This document shows, piece after piece, positions 7,047 through 16,183 of a DNA stretch of 35,481 nt. A model generated the notes under the pieces. That model did not search any database. It worked only from the letters and a program-made list of their open reading frames with translations, and was not told where the DNA came from. Where the stretch lies: positions 1-35,481 of the forward strand of contig JAQVWF010000025.1 in NCBI GenBank assembly GCA_028698615.1. The letters run 5' to 3'. Source of the DNA: Syntrophorhabdaceae bacterium. GTDB taxonomy: Bacteria; Desulfobacterota; Syntrophorhabdia; Syntrophorhabdales; Syntrophorhabdaceae. Numbering within the stretch: position 1 is the stretch's first letter; each line of letters starts with the position of its first letter. A program made the translations under genes and the position numbers.

Positions 7047-9518
7047 TCAGCGCCCCGGGATAGACCCGGTGTCGAAATTAAGCTTCTCCCCGAGTTCAAC
7101 AAAACCATCCAGCCATTGGGCTGCTTCGGGTTTGCCGCCTAACGCCTCTCCTGCCACATCGTGATACACAGACCTTGCCATGGAGAAATACATATTCTGG
7201 ATTTCCCAGAGATTCACCTCGATGGGCAGCAGCCAGAAAAGCTCCGCCGTCGTCTTCATGGCCTCGATGAGTGAAACGTCCGATGGGTTTCCGTGAAAAA
7301 GAGACATCTGCTCCTTGAGCCTTTTTCTTATTATCAGTTCTATTTCCACCGTATCATAACGGAGGCCCCACTTCTCGATCTCCTTTACGATCCCGCGAAT
7401 ACGGTTTCCATCAAGAACATCCTGGGAAAAGGCCTCCTTTAGATCAACATTGAGAACGAATTCGGCGGCGGCCTTAAACGCGTTGGGAACCGCCATGCCC
7501 GCCTCGCGAAAAAAGTTCATGAGGATCCGTTCGCCCTCAAAAAGATCCCTGTAAACAGTTTCATATTTCTCGTAGGTGTCCTTGAGCAGAAGGTTCATAA
7601 CCGCGTGTTGCCGGTCCTTAAAAAGACTGGTGAAGGAGTAGTTGTGCATTCCAAAGTGGCGGTCCATGAGGTGAATAACCTCGGCGAAGTCGGCCTTTTC
7701 GAAAGCGGCGGTTATCTCCTTTCTCATTGCCCGAAAGATCTCCTCGCCGCGGTACTCCCTTGCTCCGCCGTTGAAAGCATGGCCTCCCATGTGGAGAAGC
7801 GCAAAACTGATGTGCTCGGAATCACCGATAATGCGGGAAGTGACGAGGACCTTGCCGATGGTCAGCGTCGTCCTGCCGGCCGCTATCCTGAAATAATCCT
7901 CTTTGTCCACGGAGAAACTATATACTTCCGTGTGGTCACCAAAGTCTTCTATCACCGAAGAGACGGCATAGTGGACAGCCACCTTCTTGAGGTCTATCGC
8001 TACGGGCTTGACGAACCTGTCGAATATCCGGGCGCCGTTCCCCGCTTCAGGGACGTTGCTTTTTGCCTTCTCGAGGAGGGACCTGAAAGTCTTCTCCCTG
8101 CCCTTGCCGCAGATATCCTCGATGAGCTGGATCGCCCTTCCCGCATACTGGATGATCTGGACCGTTTCTATCCCGGAAAGCTCGTCGAAGAACCAGCCGC
8201 AACTCGTATACATAAGCAGTCCGTGGCGCTGAGATTCTAGAAGCTTCAAGACGATGGTCCTCTCATCAGCGTTGAGGACCCTTCGGCCATGTTTCGCGAA
8301 AAACGCGTCAACGGCCTCCTGGCCGCGGTCGAGGATAACATCGATGTAATCATCCCGGGCCGACCAGGGGTCCTGAAGATACTCCAGGGCCTTCCTCGTG
8401 TACGCCTGGGCCAGTTCATCACGCAGCCAGTCAAGGGCATCACGCAAAGGGCCTCTCCATCCCTGGTTCCAACCGCCGTGTCCGCCTGAATTGCACCCGC
8501 AATCACCACGCCATCGCTCGATACCATGAGCACAGCTCCAGGAGGTGTTCTCGTAGATGCTTACCTCATGAACCGCCGGGAATCTCTCGAGAAATTCGCC
8601 ATAATTGGTCAATCGGGCAAGGCCCTGGCTTTCGATGTGGTTCAGGGCAAACGCAAGGGCCATGTCACCAAAACGGTGATGATGCCCATAGGTCTCGCCA
8701 TCGGTGGCGATATGCATGAGCTGGGTCCAGGTCCTCTCACCGGAGAAACCCGAGACCAACCTTTGCGCCAGATCTTCACCTTTTTTCAGCAGGCCCTCGA
8801 AGGCGACGGCGCTGGATATAGGCCCATCATAAAAGAAAACGGTTATCCTCTTACCGGAAGGAAGGCGCACGATGTACGGGCGGGTGGGGTCTATGCGTCC
8901 CCCGGTCACATCCTTCCACTTCCCGGAGCCGATCTTCCTGACCTTCATTGCCTGATTGGGAGCAAGAATGGTAAAAAGAATACCGGCGGCGGCCAGATGC
9001 TCCAGCGTCTCCAGGTCCACGGCTGTCTCGGCAAGCCACATCCCCTCCGGTTCACGGCCGAACCTCTTCTGAAAATCCCTGATACCCCAGAGGACCTGGG
9101 TCCTCCTGTCACGGGAATTGGCGAGCGGCATGATGATATGGTTGTAGACCTGGGCCAGGGCGTTCCCATGACCGGAACGCAAGGAGACACTCAGCCTGTC
9201 CGCTTCCAGGATCTCCGCGTAAACGTCGGGAGCGAACGCACTCATCCACGCAAGCAACGTAGGGCCAAAGTTGAAGCTTATCCTTGAATAATTACTCACG
9301 ATATCTGTGATGCGGCCGTTTCCGTCAATCATCCTCGCGGCAAGATTAGGTGCATAACATTCCGAAGTGATGCGCTCGTTCCAGTCATGGAATGGATAGG
9401 CCGAGTCCTGGACCTCAATGGACTCAAGCCAGGGATTCTCCCGCGGCGGCTGGTAAAAATGGCAGTGGATACAAATGTATCGCTCCGCGGCGGATGGGCT
9501 CGCCTTTTCTTCCATCAT
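7047..9518 (-). CDS. glycoside hydrolase family 57 protein with DUF3536 region
   Basis: An 823-residue cytoplasmic protein of the GH57 alpha-glucanase group. The conserved GH57 regions are visible: HCHFYQPPRENPW (18-30), RSGHGNALAQVYNH (114-127), GMWLAE (159-164, with the nucleophile Glu164) and TDGETYGHH (272-280, with the acid/base Asp273). The region after about 470 matches the DUF3536 extension often joined to this type. Such proteins probably act on alpha-1,4-glucans such as glycogen, but the exact reaction of the DUF3536 subgroup is unsettled. The ATGATGG start overlaps the stop of the M23 peptidase gene, so translation is coupled and the two form one operon. There is no signal peptide. 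Confidence 0.92.
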   Translation of the reverse strand: MMEEKASPSAAERYICIHCHFYQPPRENPWLESIEVQDSAYPFHDWNERITSECYAPNLAARMIDGNGRITDIVSNYSRISFNFGPTLLAWMSAFAPDVYAEILEADRLSVSLRSGHGNALAQVYNHIIMPLANSRDRRTQVLWGIRDFQKRFGREPEGMWLAETAVDLETLEHLAAAGILFTILAPNQAMKVRKIGSGKWKDVTGGRIDPTRPYIVRLPSGKRITVFFYDGPISSAVAFEGLLKKGEDLAQRLVSGFSGERTWTQLMHIATDGETYGHHHRFGDMALAFALNHIESQGLARLTNYGEFLERFPAVHEVSIYENTSWSCAHGIERWRGDCGCNSGGHGGWNQGWRGPLRDALDWLRDELAQAYTRKALEYLQDPWSARDDYIDVILDRGQEAVDAFFAKHGRRVLNADERTIVLKLLESQRHGLLMYTSCGWFFDELSGIETVQIIQYAGRAIQLIEDICGKGREKTFRSLLEKAKSNVPEAGNGARIFDRFVKPVAIDLKKVAVHYAVSSVIEDFGDHTEVYSFSVDKEDYFRIAAGRTTLTIGKVLVTSRIIGDSEHISFALLHMGGHAFNGGAREYRGEEIFRAMRKEITAAFEKADFAEVIHLMDRHFGMHNYSFTSLFKDRQHAVMNLLLKDTYEKYETVYRDLFEGERILMNFFREAGMAVPNAFKAAAEFVLNVDLKEAFSQDVLDGNRIRGIVKEIEKWGLRYDTVEIELIIRKRLKEQMSLFHGNPSDVSLIEAMKTTAELFWLLPIEVNLWEIQNMYFSMARSVYHDVAGEALGGKPEAAQWLDGFVELGEKLNFDTGSIPGR

Positions 9519-10762
9519 TTCTTCTCCACCAGTGTCAGCATCGACGGTATCGGCGCACCATTCGTTGTCCCTGTTTCCTCAAGACGACGATCCATTAAAG
9601 CAGCAAACTTCAGGAAGCCAGATCTGTGCCCTGCGCGAAGGGGCTCCGTGCGCGCGGGACGAAGCTTAAGAGGATTGACGGGTTTTCCCGCCATCCTCAT
9701 CTCAAAGTGGAGATGCGGACCCGTTGCGAGGCCGGTGGAACCAACAAAACCTATCACCTCGCCCTGAGTGACCTTTACGTTTCTTCTGATACCCTTTTTG
9801 ACGCGTGACAGATGTCCGTAGTACGAGCGGTAACCGTTCCGATGTTCTATGGTGACAAGCTTTCCATAACCCCCCCGGCGTCCGGCAAAGAGGATGACAC
9901 CGTCTCCCAGCGCTGAAACCGGCGTTCCCGCGGCCGCGGCATAGTCTATGCCTCTATGCGGCCTGTATACCTTAAGGATGGGGTGGCGGCGTTTCCCTGT
10001 GTAAGATGAACTGATCCTCCTGAAATTGAGGGGCGCCTTGAGAAATGCCCTTTTGAGACGTCTCCCGGCGGCGTCATAGTACTCCGCCGAGCCGTTCGTT
10101 TCATAGCGGTACGCCACGTATCTTCTGCCGTCGTTAACCAATTCGGCTGACAGGATATCGCCGAATTTCTTGAAGCCATCCCCGGCAAAAAAGCCTTCGA
10201 CAACTATCTTGAATGTGTCCCCTTCCCTCAGGTCGGTATTGAAATCGATATCCCACGCAAAGATATCCGAGAGATCGAGGGCGAGAAGCACCGCATCCCT
10301 GCCGGAACCCAGGGCGGCGATAAGGCTGTCCTTGACGACGCCGCCAAAAGAGAGCTCTCTCTTCTCGTATTCCACTTTTTCAACCGCTGCGGTAAGCGAA
10401 TCTCCATCCCGTGAAAGGTTCAGATAGGTGTCGTCGTCAATCCAGTATGTGAGGGAATTCAGCCTGTCCTCGGCATCTATTGTCATGCTGTATGGATGCC
10501 CCGAACAAAGTTCGCCGAGGTCATAGACGCCATCGGCCGCCTCCTTTGCCCGCTTAAGGTCGGCCACGTGCAGTTTGTTGCGTTCAAAAAGCCGGGAAAG
10601 ATAATCCCCTTTCCGGACAGTCCCTGATACTTTTCGGAAGTTCTGCTGCCTGTCCTCCCTGAGTACCGTCTTCCCTTTTTCGCGCCTGGGGACGGCAAAG
10701 ATCACCAGACAGGCTATAACAACAAGGAGCACGACAGCTTTGCCTGCGTTAATTCTCTTCAT
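9515..10762 (-). CDS. M23/LytM-family murein endopeptidase, membrane-anchored
   Basis: A 415-residue envelope protein from the ATG at 10762 (an ATG at 10780 would add six residues; the later start gives a normal basic N-terminus and follows GGGGGG). Residues about 8-24 are a signal-anchor helix. A middle region resembles the OapA/LysM-like N-terminal part of MepM/YebA proteins. The catalytic M23 domain holds HRGID (His269, Asp273), YGH (His317) and GPHLHFE (His350, His352), so all zinc ligands and the catalytic His are present and it should be active on peptidoglycan cross-links. Its stop overlaps the GH57 start. Confidence 0.93.
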   Translation of the reverse strand: MKRINAGKAVVLLVVIACLVIFAVPRREKGKTVLREDRQQNFRKVSGTVRKGDYLSRLFERNKLHVADLKRAKEAADGVYDLGELCSGHPYSMTIDAEDRLNSLTYWIDDDTYLNLSRDGDSLTAAVEKVEYEKRELSFGGVVKDSLIAALGSGRDAVLLALDLSDIFAWDIDFNTDLREGDTFKIVVEGFFAGDGFKKFGDILSAELVNDGRRYVAYRYETNGSAEYYDAAGRRLKRAFLKAPLNFRRISSSYTGKRRHPILKVYRPHRGIDYAAAAGTPVSALGDGVILFAGRRGGYGKLVTIEHRNGYRSYYGHLSRVKKGIRRNVKVTQGEVIGFVGSTGLATGPHLHFEMRMAGKPVNPLKLRPARTEPLRAGHRSGFLKFAALMDRRLEETGTTNGAPIPSMLTLVEKK

Positions 10763-10822
10763 AACCCCCCGATGAAGCATTTCCGGTTTGGTAAAGACCC
10801 AAAATATTCGCCCCCTGATATA

Positions 10823-10850
10823 GCTATAACTCTATCCGATACGCAGTTAA
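10823..10850 (-). promoter_or_regulatory. candidate promoter of the M23-GH57 operon
   Basis: On the minus strand TTAACT (10850-10845), a 16-base spacer and TATAGC (10828-10823). It is a moderate match only. A small inverted repeat, TGTAAA-N4-TTTACA at 10856-10871, lies just upstream of the -35 box and could be an operator. Confidence 0.35.
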
Positions 10851-10933
10851 AGGTCTGTAAACCGTTTTACACGTTTTTATGAGTTTACATAAAGAATTAA
10901 AACTAAATCGATGAAACTTCAAGGAAAAAAGTG

Positions 10934-10967
10934 AAAAAGGGGGAAAGAGACAATCTCCCTTGCCCCC
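10934..10967 (-). terminator. rho-independent terminator of the liv-ligase operon
   Basis: Read on the minus strand, a GC-rich stem (GGGGGCAAGGGAGA paired with TCTCTTTCCCCC, one mismatch and one G-U pair) is followed directly by TTTTT and a further T-rich run. It lies about 135 bases after the acyl-CoA ligase stop. Confidence 0.7.
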
Positions 10968-10970
10968 CTC

Positions 10971-11011
10971 TTGTCACAAAGGAGGGGGGGTAGGGCCTCC
11001 TTTGATGACAA
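10971..11011. repeat. imperfect 15-bp inverted repeat
   Basis: TTGTCACAAAGGAGG (10971-10985) and CCTCCTTTGATGACAA (10996-11011) are inverted copies apart from one extra base. The hairpin stands just before the terminator on the minus strand and may stabilise the 3' end of the liv transcript or help termination. Confidence 0.55.
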
Positions 11012-11069
11012 AGCAACGGAAAGTGTCCCTTTCCTGCATCTTACAGCCTGAACCTGATTCTTTCTCTTT

Positions 11070-11090
11070 CCTGAAACCTGAAGCCTGAAA
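11070..11090. repeat. three tandem CCTGAA(A/G) heptamers
   Basis: CCTGAAA, CCTGAAG and CCTGAAA follow each other without gaps, and related CCTGAAC and CCTGATT units stand at about 11047-11060. This is short degenerate repeat DNA just after the acyl-CoA ligase stop. No function is apparent. Confidence 0.5.
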
Positions 11091-11101
11091 CGGTTTCCCC
11101 C

Positions 11102-12754
11102 TTACCTCCTCTTCTCTTTCTCGACCTTGCGCTTTTCCTCGTCCCGTATTTCGCGCCTCAAGAGCTTGCCGACCTTCGATTTCGGCAGCATGTCCCGGAA
11201 CTCGATGTATCCGGGGACCTTATACGGGGCGAGCCTTTCCCTGCACCACCGTATCAGCTCTGTACTACCAATCCCTTTCGCGTCCTCCTTGAGTACCACT
11301 ATTGCCTTTATCCTCTCCCCGACTTTCGGGTCCGGGATACCGATGACACAGGCGCCAATGACCGTGGGGTGATCCTGAAGGGCGGCCTCCACTTCGGAGG
11401 CAGATACCCGGTATGCCTTGTATTTAATGATGTCCGCGGTCCTCTCGACGAACTCGATCTCTCCTCTCTCATTCATCTTGACGAAATCACCCATCCGGTA
11501 ATAAATATCGCCATTGATACCCACGTATGAATAGGCCGTTTCTTCGGGCTTGTTGATATATTCCTTCAATGTGTAGGGCGACGTTACAACCAGCTCCCCC
11601 AGTTCACCGGGCGGCAGCTTTTCCAGGGTTTCCCTGTCCACCACCATGGATTTTCTCGATTTCAAAGGGGTTCCAATGACGGTGGGAGAAGGCTCCTGCG
11701 TCAGGAGGCTGTACGTGACGTGCCCTATCTCCGTGGAACCGTAAACCTGGTAAAGAGGTATGGAATATTTTTCCTGCCATGTCCTGAAGACCTCCACGGG
11801 AAGAACATCGCCGCCGCAATAGCAATACCGGAGGGAACTCATATCGTACTGATCGATCCTGTCATTCTCCAGCATCATCCTGTACAATGCCGGAACACCC
11901 AGCATCCATTTGATCCTGTATCTCTCTATGGCGGAAAGCGTGGCGTCCACCTCCGGCAGCGGCATGAGCACAACGGTATTGCCGTAGTTGAATCCGAAGG
12001 CGATGGAAAACCCCTTTGCCATGATATGGAAAAGCGGGTTTATCATCAGGACCGCGTCGTTCCCTTCATCTACGAAGTCGCCGATAACGTCTTCCATAAC
12101 ATCTCGTATGTAGGTGACCTCCCCCGTGTGATTGCCCGGGACACCCTTCGGAAACCCGGTGGTGCCCCCGGTATACATGATATAGGAAAGGTCGCTCATC
12201 GGGTCGATCTCGAGCTTCGGCAGGTCCGGGACGGTCTTCTGGACGATGTCCTTGAAAAAGAATATCTTCTCCCCCTTTTCCACCTTGCCAATGGGTATCT
12301 TGTCGAACATGTGGCCGACGGCCCGTTTCCAGGGCGATACAAAATCGATGAGGTTCGTGACGATGACCCGCTTCAGGTTCGTCTTCTGCATAACCTCTTT
12401 CACATATACGAAGTTCGTATCCAGGCAGATCACCGTTTCGATCCCGGAGTCCTCTATCATGTACTCGATCTCGAAGGCCGTGTATATCGGGGATACCGGT
12501 ACGGTCACAGCCCCGATCCTGTTTATGGCGAAATTCGCTATGATCCATTGGGGACAATTCGAGATGTAGAGCATCACCCTGTCCTGGGGCTTTATCCCCA
12601 TTTTGACAAGGCCTGTCGCGAATTGATGGACCAGGGTCTCCAACCGCCCATAGGTAAAGCGTTCGCCAAGGTATATGAGCGCTGTCTTGTAAGAATATTT
12701 CTTGCACATCTCCTCAAAACGGGTAAATGTGTATTCGCGTTCTAAGGACGCCAT
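11102..12754 (-). CDS. AMP-forming acyl/aryl-CoA ligase in the liv operon
   Basis: A 550-residue ANL-superfamily enzyme that activates a carboxylic acid as an acyl-AMP and then makes the CoA thioester. Motifs from the ATG at 12754: phosphate loop YTGGTTGFPKGV (194-205), YGSTE (338-342), YRMGD with the ribose-binding Asp423, and the C-terminal PKSKVGKLLRRE with catalytic Lys530. The substrate class cannot be read with confidence; long-chain fatty acid and aromatic acid ligases share these motifs. The start at 12754 is chosen because GAGAGGTG precedes it and overlaps the livF end; the ATG at 12769 is less likely. As the last gene of the operon it could activate whatever the transporter brings in. 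Confidence 0.93.
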   Translation of the reverse strand: MASLEREYTFTRFEEMCKKYSYKTALIYLGERFTYGRLETLVHQFATGLVKMGIKPQDRVMLYISNCPQWIIANFAINRIGAVTVPVSPIYTAFEIEYMIEDSGIETVICLDTNFVYVKEVMQKTNLKRVIVTNLIDFVSPWKRAVGHMFDKIPIGKVEKGEKIFFFKDIVQKTVPDLPKLEIDPMSDLSYIMYTGGTTGFPKGVPGNHTGEVTYIRDVMEDVIGDFVDEGNDAVLMINPLFHIMAKGFSIAFGFNYGNTVVLMPLPEVDATLSAIERYRIKWMLGVPALYRMMLENDRIDQYDMSSLRYCYCGGDVLPVEVFRTWQEKYSIPLYQVYGSTEIGHVTYSLLTQEPSPTVIGTPLKSRKSMVVDRETLEKLPPGELGELVVTSPYTLKEYINKPEETAYSYVGINGDIYYRMGDFVKMNERGEIEFVERTADIIKYKAYRVSASEVEAALQDHPTVIGACVIGIPDPKVGERIKAIVVLKEDAKGIGSTELIRWCRERLAPYKVPGYIEFRDMLPKSKVGKLLRREIRDEEKRKVEKEKRR

Positions 12755-12765
12755 TATTTCACCTC

Positions 12766-13512
12766 TCATACTCCAAAATACGCGGATTTGACATCCGGGT
12801 TGTCGAGCAGTTCTTCCTTCGTTCCCATGAGGACACTGGAGCCGTTTTCCAGTATATACCCGTAGTCAATTATGGGCATTACCGGCCGGGCGTACTGTTC
12901 CGTGATGATTATGGAAATGCCTTTTGAATCCCGGATCGCCTTTGTCCCGTTGATAACAATCTCCTGGTATGCGGGGCTGAGGCCCAGCAGCGGCTCATCG
13001 AGGAGAAGCATTTTCGGCGAGGCCATGAGGGCCCTCCCTATCGCGAGCATCTGCTGCTCACCTCCGCTTAAGAAACCTCCCTGTCTGTTCAGATGGTCCT
13101 TGAGCCTGGGAAAGAGATCGAGGACATACTCCAGGTTGTGCCTTCTCTCTCTGCCGCTCGTCAGGTATGACCCGATCTTCAGATTCTCCAGTACGGAGCT
13201 CTCGGGAAATATTCTCCGGCGCTCGGGACATAGAACGATACCGGCCTTTGCCCTGAGGTGCGGCTTGACCTCACTCACGTCTCTTCCGTCGAAGAAGATC
13301 CGTCCGTATACGGATATCCTCTCCCCGCCGCGCATCTCTTCTTTCCTCTTAATATCCAGGATTATCCCGGAGAGTGCGTACATCAGGGTGCTCTTCCCTG
13401 CGCTGTTGGAGCCGAATATACCGATGATCTTTCCCTCGTCGCACGTCAGACTCATATTGTTGAGGGCGATCATGTTCTCGTAAAACACCATAAGCTCAAA
13501 GGCTTCAAACAT
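12766..13512 (-). CDS. livF: branched-chain amino acid-type ABC transporter ATPase LivF
   Basis: A 248-residue ATPase with Walker A GSNSAGKST (34-42), signature LSGGEQQ (148-154), Walker B LLLDEP (169-174) and the LivF-type ending NPDVKSAYFGV. Between Walker A and the Q-loop there is a charged insertion (about 56-69, KRKEEMRGGERISVYG) that I do not expect in ordinary LivF proteins. It lies two bases after livG and leads into the ligase gene. With LivG it forms the ATPase pair of the importer. Confidence 0.92.
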   Translation of the reverse strand: MFEAFELMVFYENMIALNNMSLTCDEGKIIGIFGSNSAGKSTLMYALSGIILDIKRKEEMRGGERISVYGRIFFDGRDVSEVKPHLRAKAGIVLCPERRRIFPESSVLENLKIGSYLTSGRERRHNLEYVLDLFPRLKDHLNRQGGFLSGGEQQMLAIGRALMASPKMLLLDEPLLGLSPAYQEIVINGTKAIRDSKGISIIITEQYARPVMPIIDYGYILENGSSVLMGTKEELLDNPDVKSAYFGV

Positions 13513-13514
13513 AG

Positions 13515-14282
13515 TTACACCCCTTCGCTTCCAAGGTAGGCCTCTCTCACCCTCTTGTCTTCTATCACATCCAGGGGGTGGCCTTCGGCGATCTTTTCAC
13601 CGAAGTTCAGTGCCATGATCCTCGTTGCCACCTTGAAAAGTTCCCTCAATCGATGCTCGACCATGATAAGCGTTATTCCCTCCGTCTTCATCTTTTCGAT
13701 GAGAGGGACCATGCCGGCTATCTCGCTCATGCTGAGTCCGGAAAAGACCTCGTCACAGAAAATGATCTCGGGCCGCAGCGCCATGCACCTCGCGAGCTCG
13801 AGCCGTTTCTGGTAGCCTGTCGGAAGCGCAGAAGCAAGCTTGTAAGGTACCCGCGAATCGCGCTCGAATCCGATCTCTTCAAGGATATCCACCGCCACCG
13901 TGTCCCTGTCGCCGTGTTTTCCGCCTCCGCGCCATCCACCTGTCAGGCGGGCCCGTGGCGACCACAGTGGGATGATGAGGTTCTTGAACGCAGGAAGCGA
14001 ATAATAGGGCCTCATTATCTGGAAGGTTCTGGCAATCCCCACATGGGCGATCTTGTGCGGCTTCCAGCCGGTGATGTCCTTTCCCTTGAACCTCACCTGT
14101 CCCGCTTCGGTTTTGATGAAGCCTGTTATGCAGTTGATGAGGGTCGTCTTTCCCGAGCCGTTGGGGCCGATGATGCCAAAGACATCACCCTCCGATATTT
14201 CAAAGCCTACATCCATGAGCGCCTTCAGTCCCCCGAAAGTCTTCGTGATGCCCTTTACTGTCAATATCGGTTCAGCGCTCAT
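13515..14282 (-). CDS. livG: branched-chain amino acid-type ABC transporter ATPase LivG
   Basis: A 255-residue ATPase from the ATG at 14282, which overlaps the livM stop (ATGA). The frame is open further upstream, but that part is antisense-like and lies inside livM. Walker A is GPNGSGKTT (39-47); a LivG-type linker follows (VGIARTFQIMRPYYSLPAFKN). The signature is LPTGYQKRLELAR (153-165) and Walker B reads IIFCDEVFSGL, with Val in place of the usual Pro after DE. The catalytic Glu and the switch His (MVEHRL) are kept, so it should hydrolyse ATP. The unusual signature and Walker B mark it as a divergent LivG. Confidence 0.92.
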   Translation of the reverse strand: MSAEPILTVKGITKTFGGLKALMDVGFEISEGDVFGIIGPNGSGKTTLINCITGFIKTEAGQVRFKGKDITGWKPHKIAHVGIARTFQIMRPYYSLPAFKNLIIPLWSPRARLTGGWRGGGKHGDRDTVAVDILEEIGFERDSRVPYKLASALPTGYQKRLELARCMALRPEIIFCDEVFSGLSMSEIAGMVPLIEKMKTEGITLIMVEHRLRELFKVATRIMALNFGEKIAEGHPLDVIEDKRVREAYLGSEGV

Positions 14283-15292
14283 ACCTTCACCCACCTTTCG
14301 AACTGGTGATATTTTCTCTGAAGGTAGACCATTATCCCCTCGCTTTTGAATACTATGAACCCCGTGAGAATCGCACAGTAGATGACGATCCTGAACGTAC
14401 CGAAAGCACGCAGGACCTCCGACAGCGGCACCAGGATGAATGCTCCGATCAAAGCACCGACCAGTGTCCCGCCGCCGCCGATAACAACCGCGGCTATGGG
14501 AATGATGGAAAAGTCGAGGGCAAAGAGGGAGATGCCCGCCCACATATACAGGTGAGCGATGTACGCCCCGGCGAAGCACCCGATCAGAGACGCTACAAAG
14601 ACCGCAATGATCCTCATATGCGTCACGTTGATACCCGATGCCTTAACCGACTGGTCGTTGTCCTTCACCGCCCGCAATACAAGTCCCACGTCCTGGTTTA
14701 CGAACCTGCGCATTGCGAAGAGAAAGAGAAGGGCGATGATGATTATCGTGTAGTTCTCCACATACGCATTGGGAAAGCCATCGAGACCCGTCATACCATT
14801 TGTACCGCCGAATATATTCAGCGCCTCGATGATCCTCGTGAACAAGAGAGGATACATGAGTGTGACAATTGCAAAATAAACGCCCCTCAGCGGCAGGCAG
14901 GGCAACAGCAGAAATGTACACACCACCGCGCCGCTGATCGTTGCCAACGGCATCGCAAAGTACATGGGAAGCCCGAGATGAACGTTGTAGATCGCGGTGA
15001 AATATCCGCCTACACCGGTAAAGAATGCGCCGCCCAGGCAAACCAGACCCACATAATTCGCCAGGAAATCAAATGCGATGGCGAGCAGCGCGTAGGCGCA
15101 CATGATATTGATGACCTTTTTCCAGTAGGGGGCCAGTTCGAATACAAAGGGAAGCGCGAGAAGACCAACTATGAGGAGGATCCTCGGCCCCATCAGGTAG
15201 AAGATCTCGCGGGCGGAGGTTATGGCGTAGAGCCCCTCCGTTCTCACCTTGAGTCCCCTGTCGATTCGCTCTTTCCGCATCATTGTTTCCAT
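14279..15292 (-). CDS. livM: branched-chain amino acid-type ABC permease LivM
   Basis: A 337-residue inner-membrane permease with about eight to ten hydrophobic segments. Family sequences seen are the region GLVCLGGAFFTGVGGYFTA (about 82-100), FGGTNGMTGL, and the ATPase-contact loop LRAVKDNDQSVKASGIN near 205-222, followed by VVIGGGGTLVGALIGAF. The N-terminal 35 residues are hydrophilic and longer than usual. The start is two bases after the livH stop, and the end overlaps livG, so the permease pair and ATPases are co-translated. Confidence 0.93.
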   Translation of the reverse strand: METMMRKERIDRGLKVRTEGLYAITSAREIFYLMGPRILLIVGLLALPFVFELAPYWKKVINIMCAYALLAIAFDFLANYVGLVCLGGAFFTGVGGYFTAIYNVHLGLPMYFAMPLATISGAVVCTFLLLPCLPLRGVYFAIVTLMYPLLFTRIIEALNIFGGTNGMTGLDGFPNAYVENYTIIIIALLFLFAMRRFVNQDVGLVLRAVKDNDQSVKASGINVTHMRIIAVFVASLIGCFAGAYIAHLYMWAGISLFALDFSIIPIAAVVIGGGGTLVGALIGAFILVPLSEVLRAFGTFRIVIYCAILTGFIVFKSEGIMVYLQRKYHQFERWVKV

Positions 15293-15294
15293 GG

Positions 15295-16164
15295 CTACAC
15301 CCTCTCTTCCAGTTCTTTCTGTCTACCAAAGATCCCCGAGGGCTTGATAAGCAGTGTGATGATAATGGCGAGAAGGGCAACCACCATCTGGTAGTGGGCT
15401 GAGATGAAAGACTCCGTCAGTATCTGGGCAAACCCGATGATAAAGGAGGCAACGATCACCCCGCCCCAGCTTCCCAGCCCTCCGATAACGCAGACCGCAA
15501 TGGCGAAAATGAGGACATTGTACCCGGTCTCAACGACGATGTTGCCGAGGGGAAGAAGAAGCACCGCCGCGAGACCGGCCAAAGCAGAACCGATCGCCAG
15601 GGAAACAACGGCGGTCATGTCGGAATTAATACCAAGCATCATCGCCGCCCTTTCGTCCTGGGCAATGCCGCGAAAAGCGAGTCCTATCCTCGTGTAACGC
15701 GTGAACAAATAGAGAAGTACGAATGTCAGGAGCCCTCCCCCGACAACAAGCAAGCGCTGATAGTCTACACTCGCCCCGAGTATATTGACCGAGCCGGCAA
15801 AGAAAACGGGAAGGGTAAATGTCCCCCCGCGCAGTCCTCCCCATCTCAGGCCCTCAAGTATCGCAAGTCCTATAGCATATGTTGCGATTATCTCCGATAT
15901 CTCCATGCCCCTTATGCGGACAAGTATGAACTGATAGATCAACGCGCCAATTATGGCGGTGATGCCAATGCCCGCAATGATCGCCAGCGGATACGGAAAA
16001 CCTGCAAACTCGTTCACGAAGAGCCAGGTCAGGTATCCGGCGCTGATATACAGGGCCCCGTGCGCGAAATTGGGGACCCTGCTTATGCTGTAAACCAGCG
16101 TGAAGCCCAGCGATATCAGGGAGAGGGTGATGCTGTTTATGATCCCGTATACGACAAGCTCCAT
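15295..16164 (-). CDS. livH: branched-chain amino acid-type ABC permease LivH
   Basis: A 289-residue inner-membrane permease with about eight helices. It shows the LivH start (SITLSLISLGFTLVYSISRV), the FAHGALYISAGYL loop near 34-46, RGMEISEIIATYAIGLAI, the contact loop FRGIAQDERAAMMLGINSD and VIGGLGSWGGVIVASFIIG. It begins 19 bases after livK on the same strand. With LivM it forms the channel. The substrate is set by LivK, so the name branched-chain amino acid should be taken as family, not as proven cargo. Confidence 0.94.
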   Translation of the reverse strand: MELVVYGIINSITLSLISLGFTLVYSISRVPNFAHGALYISAGYLTWLFVNEFAGFPYPLAIIAGIGITAIIGALIYQFILVRIRGMEISEIIATYAIGLAILEGLRWGGLRGGTFTLPVFFAGSVNILGASVDYQRLLVVGGGLLTFVLLYLFTRYTRIGLAFRGIAQDERAAMMLGINSDMTAVVSLAIGSALAGLAAVLLLPLGNIVVETGYNVLIFAIAVCVIGGLGSWGGVIVASFIIGFAQILTESFISAHYQMVVALLAIIITLLIKPSGIFGRQKELEERV

Positions 16165-16183
16165 ATATCCCCTCTTTTCTTTA

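Noticed and set aside
11720-12745. 341-codon plus-strand frame opposite the acyl-CoA ligase
   Set aside because: No ribosome-binding site or domain; the ligase on the other strand has all ANL motifs.
13515-14579. Longer 354-residue form of LivG
   Set aside because: The extra 99 residues overlap livM, are Arg/His-rich and lack similarity; the ATG at 14282 overlaps the livM stop in the usual coupled way.
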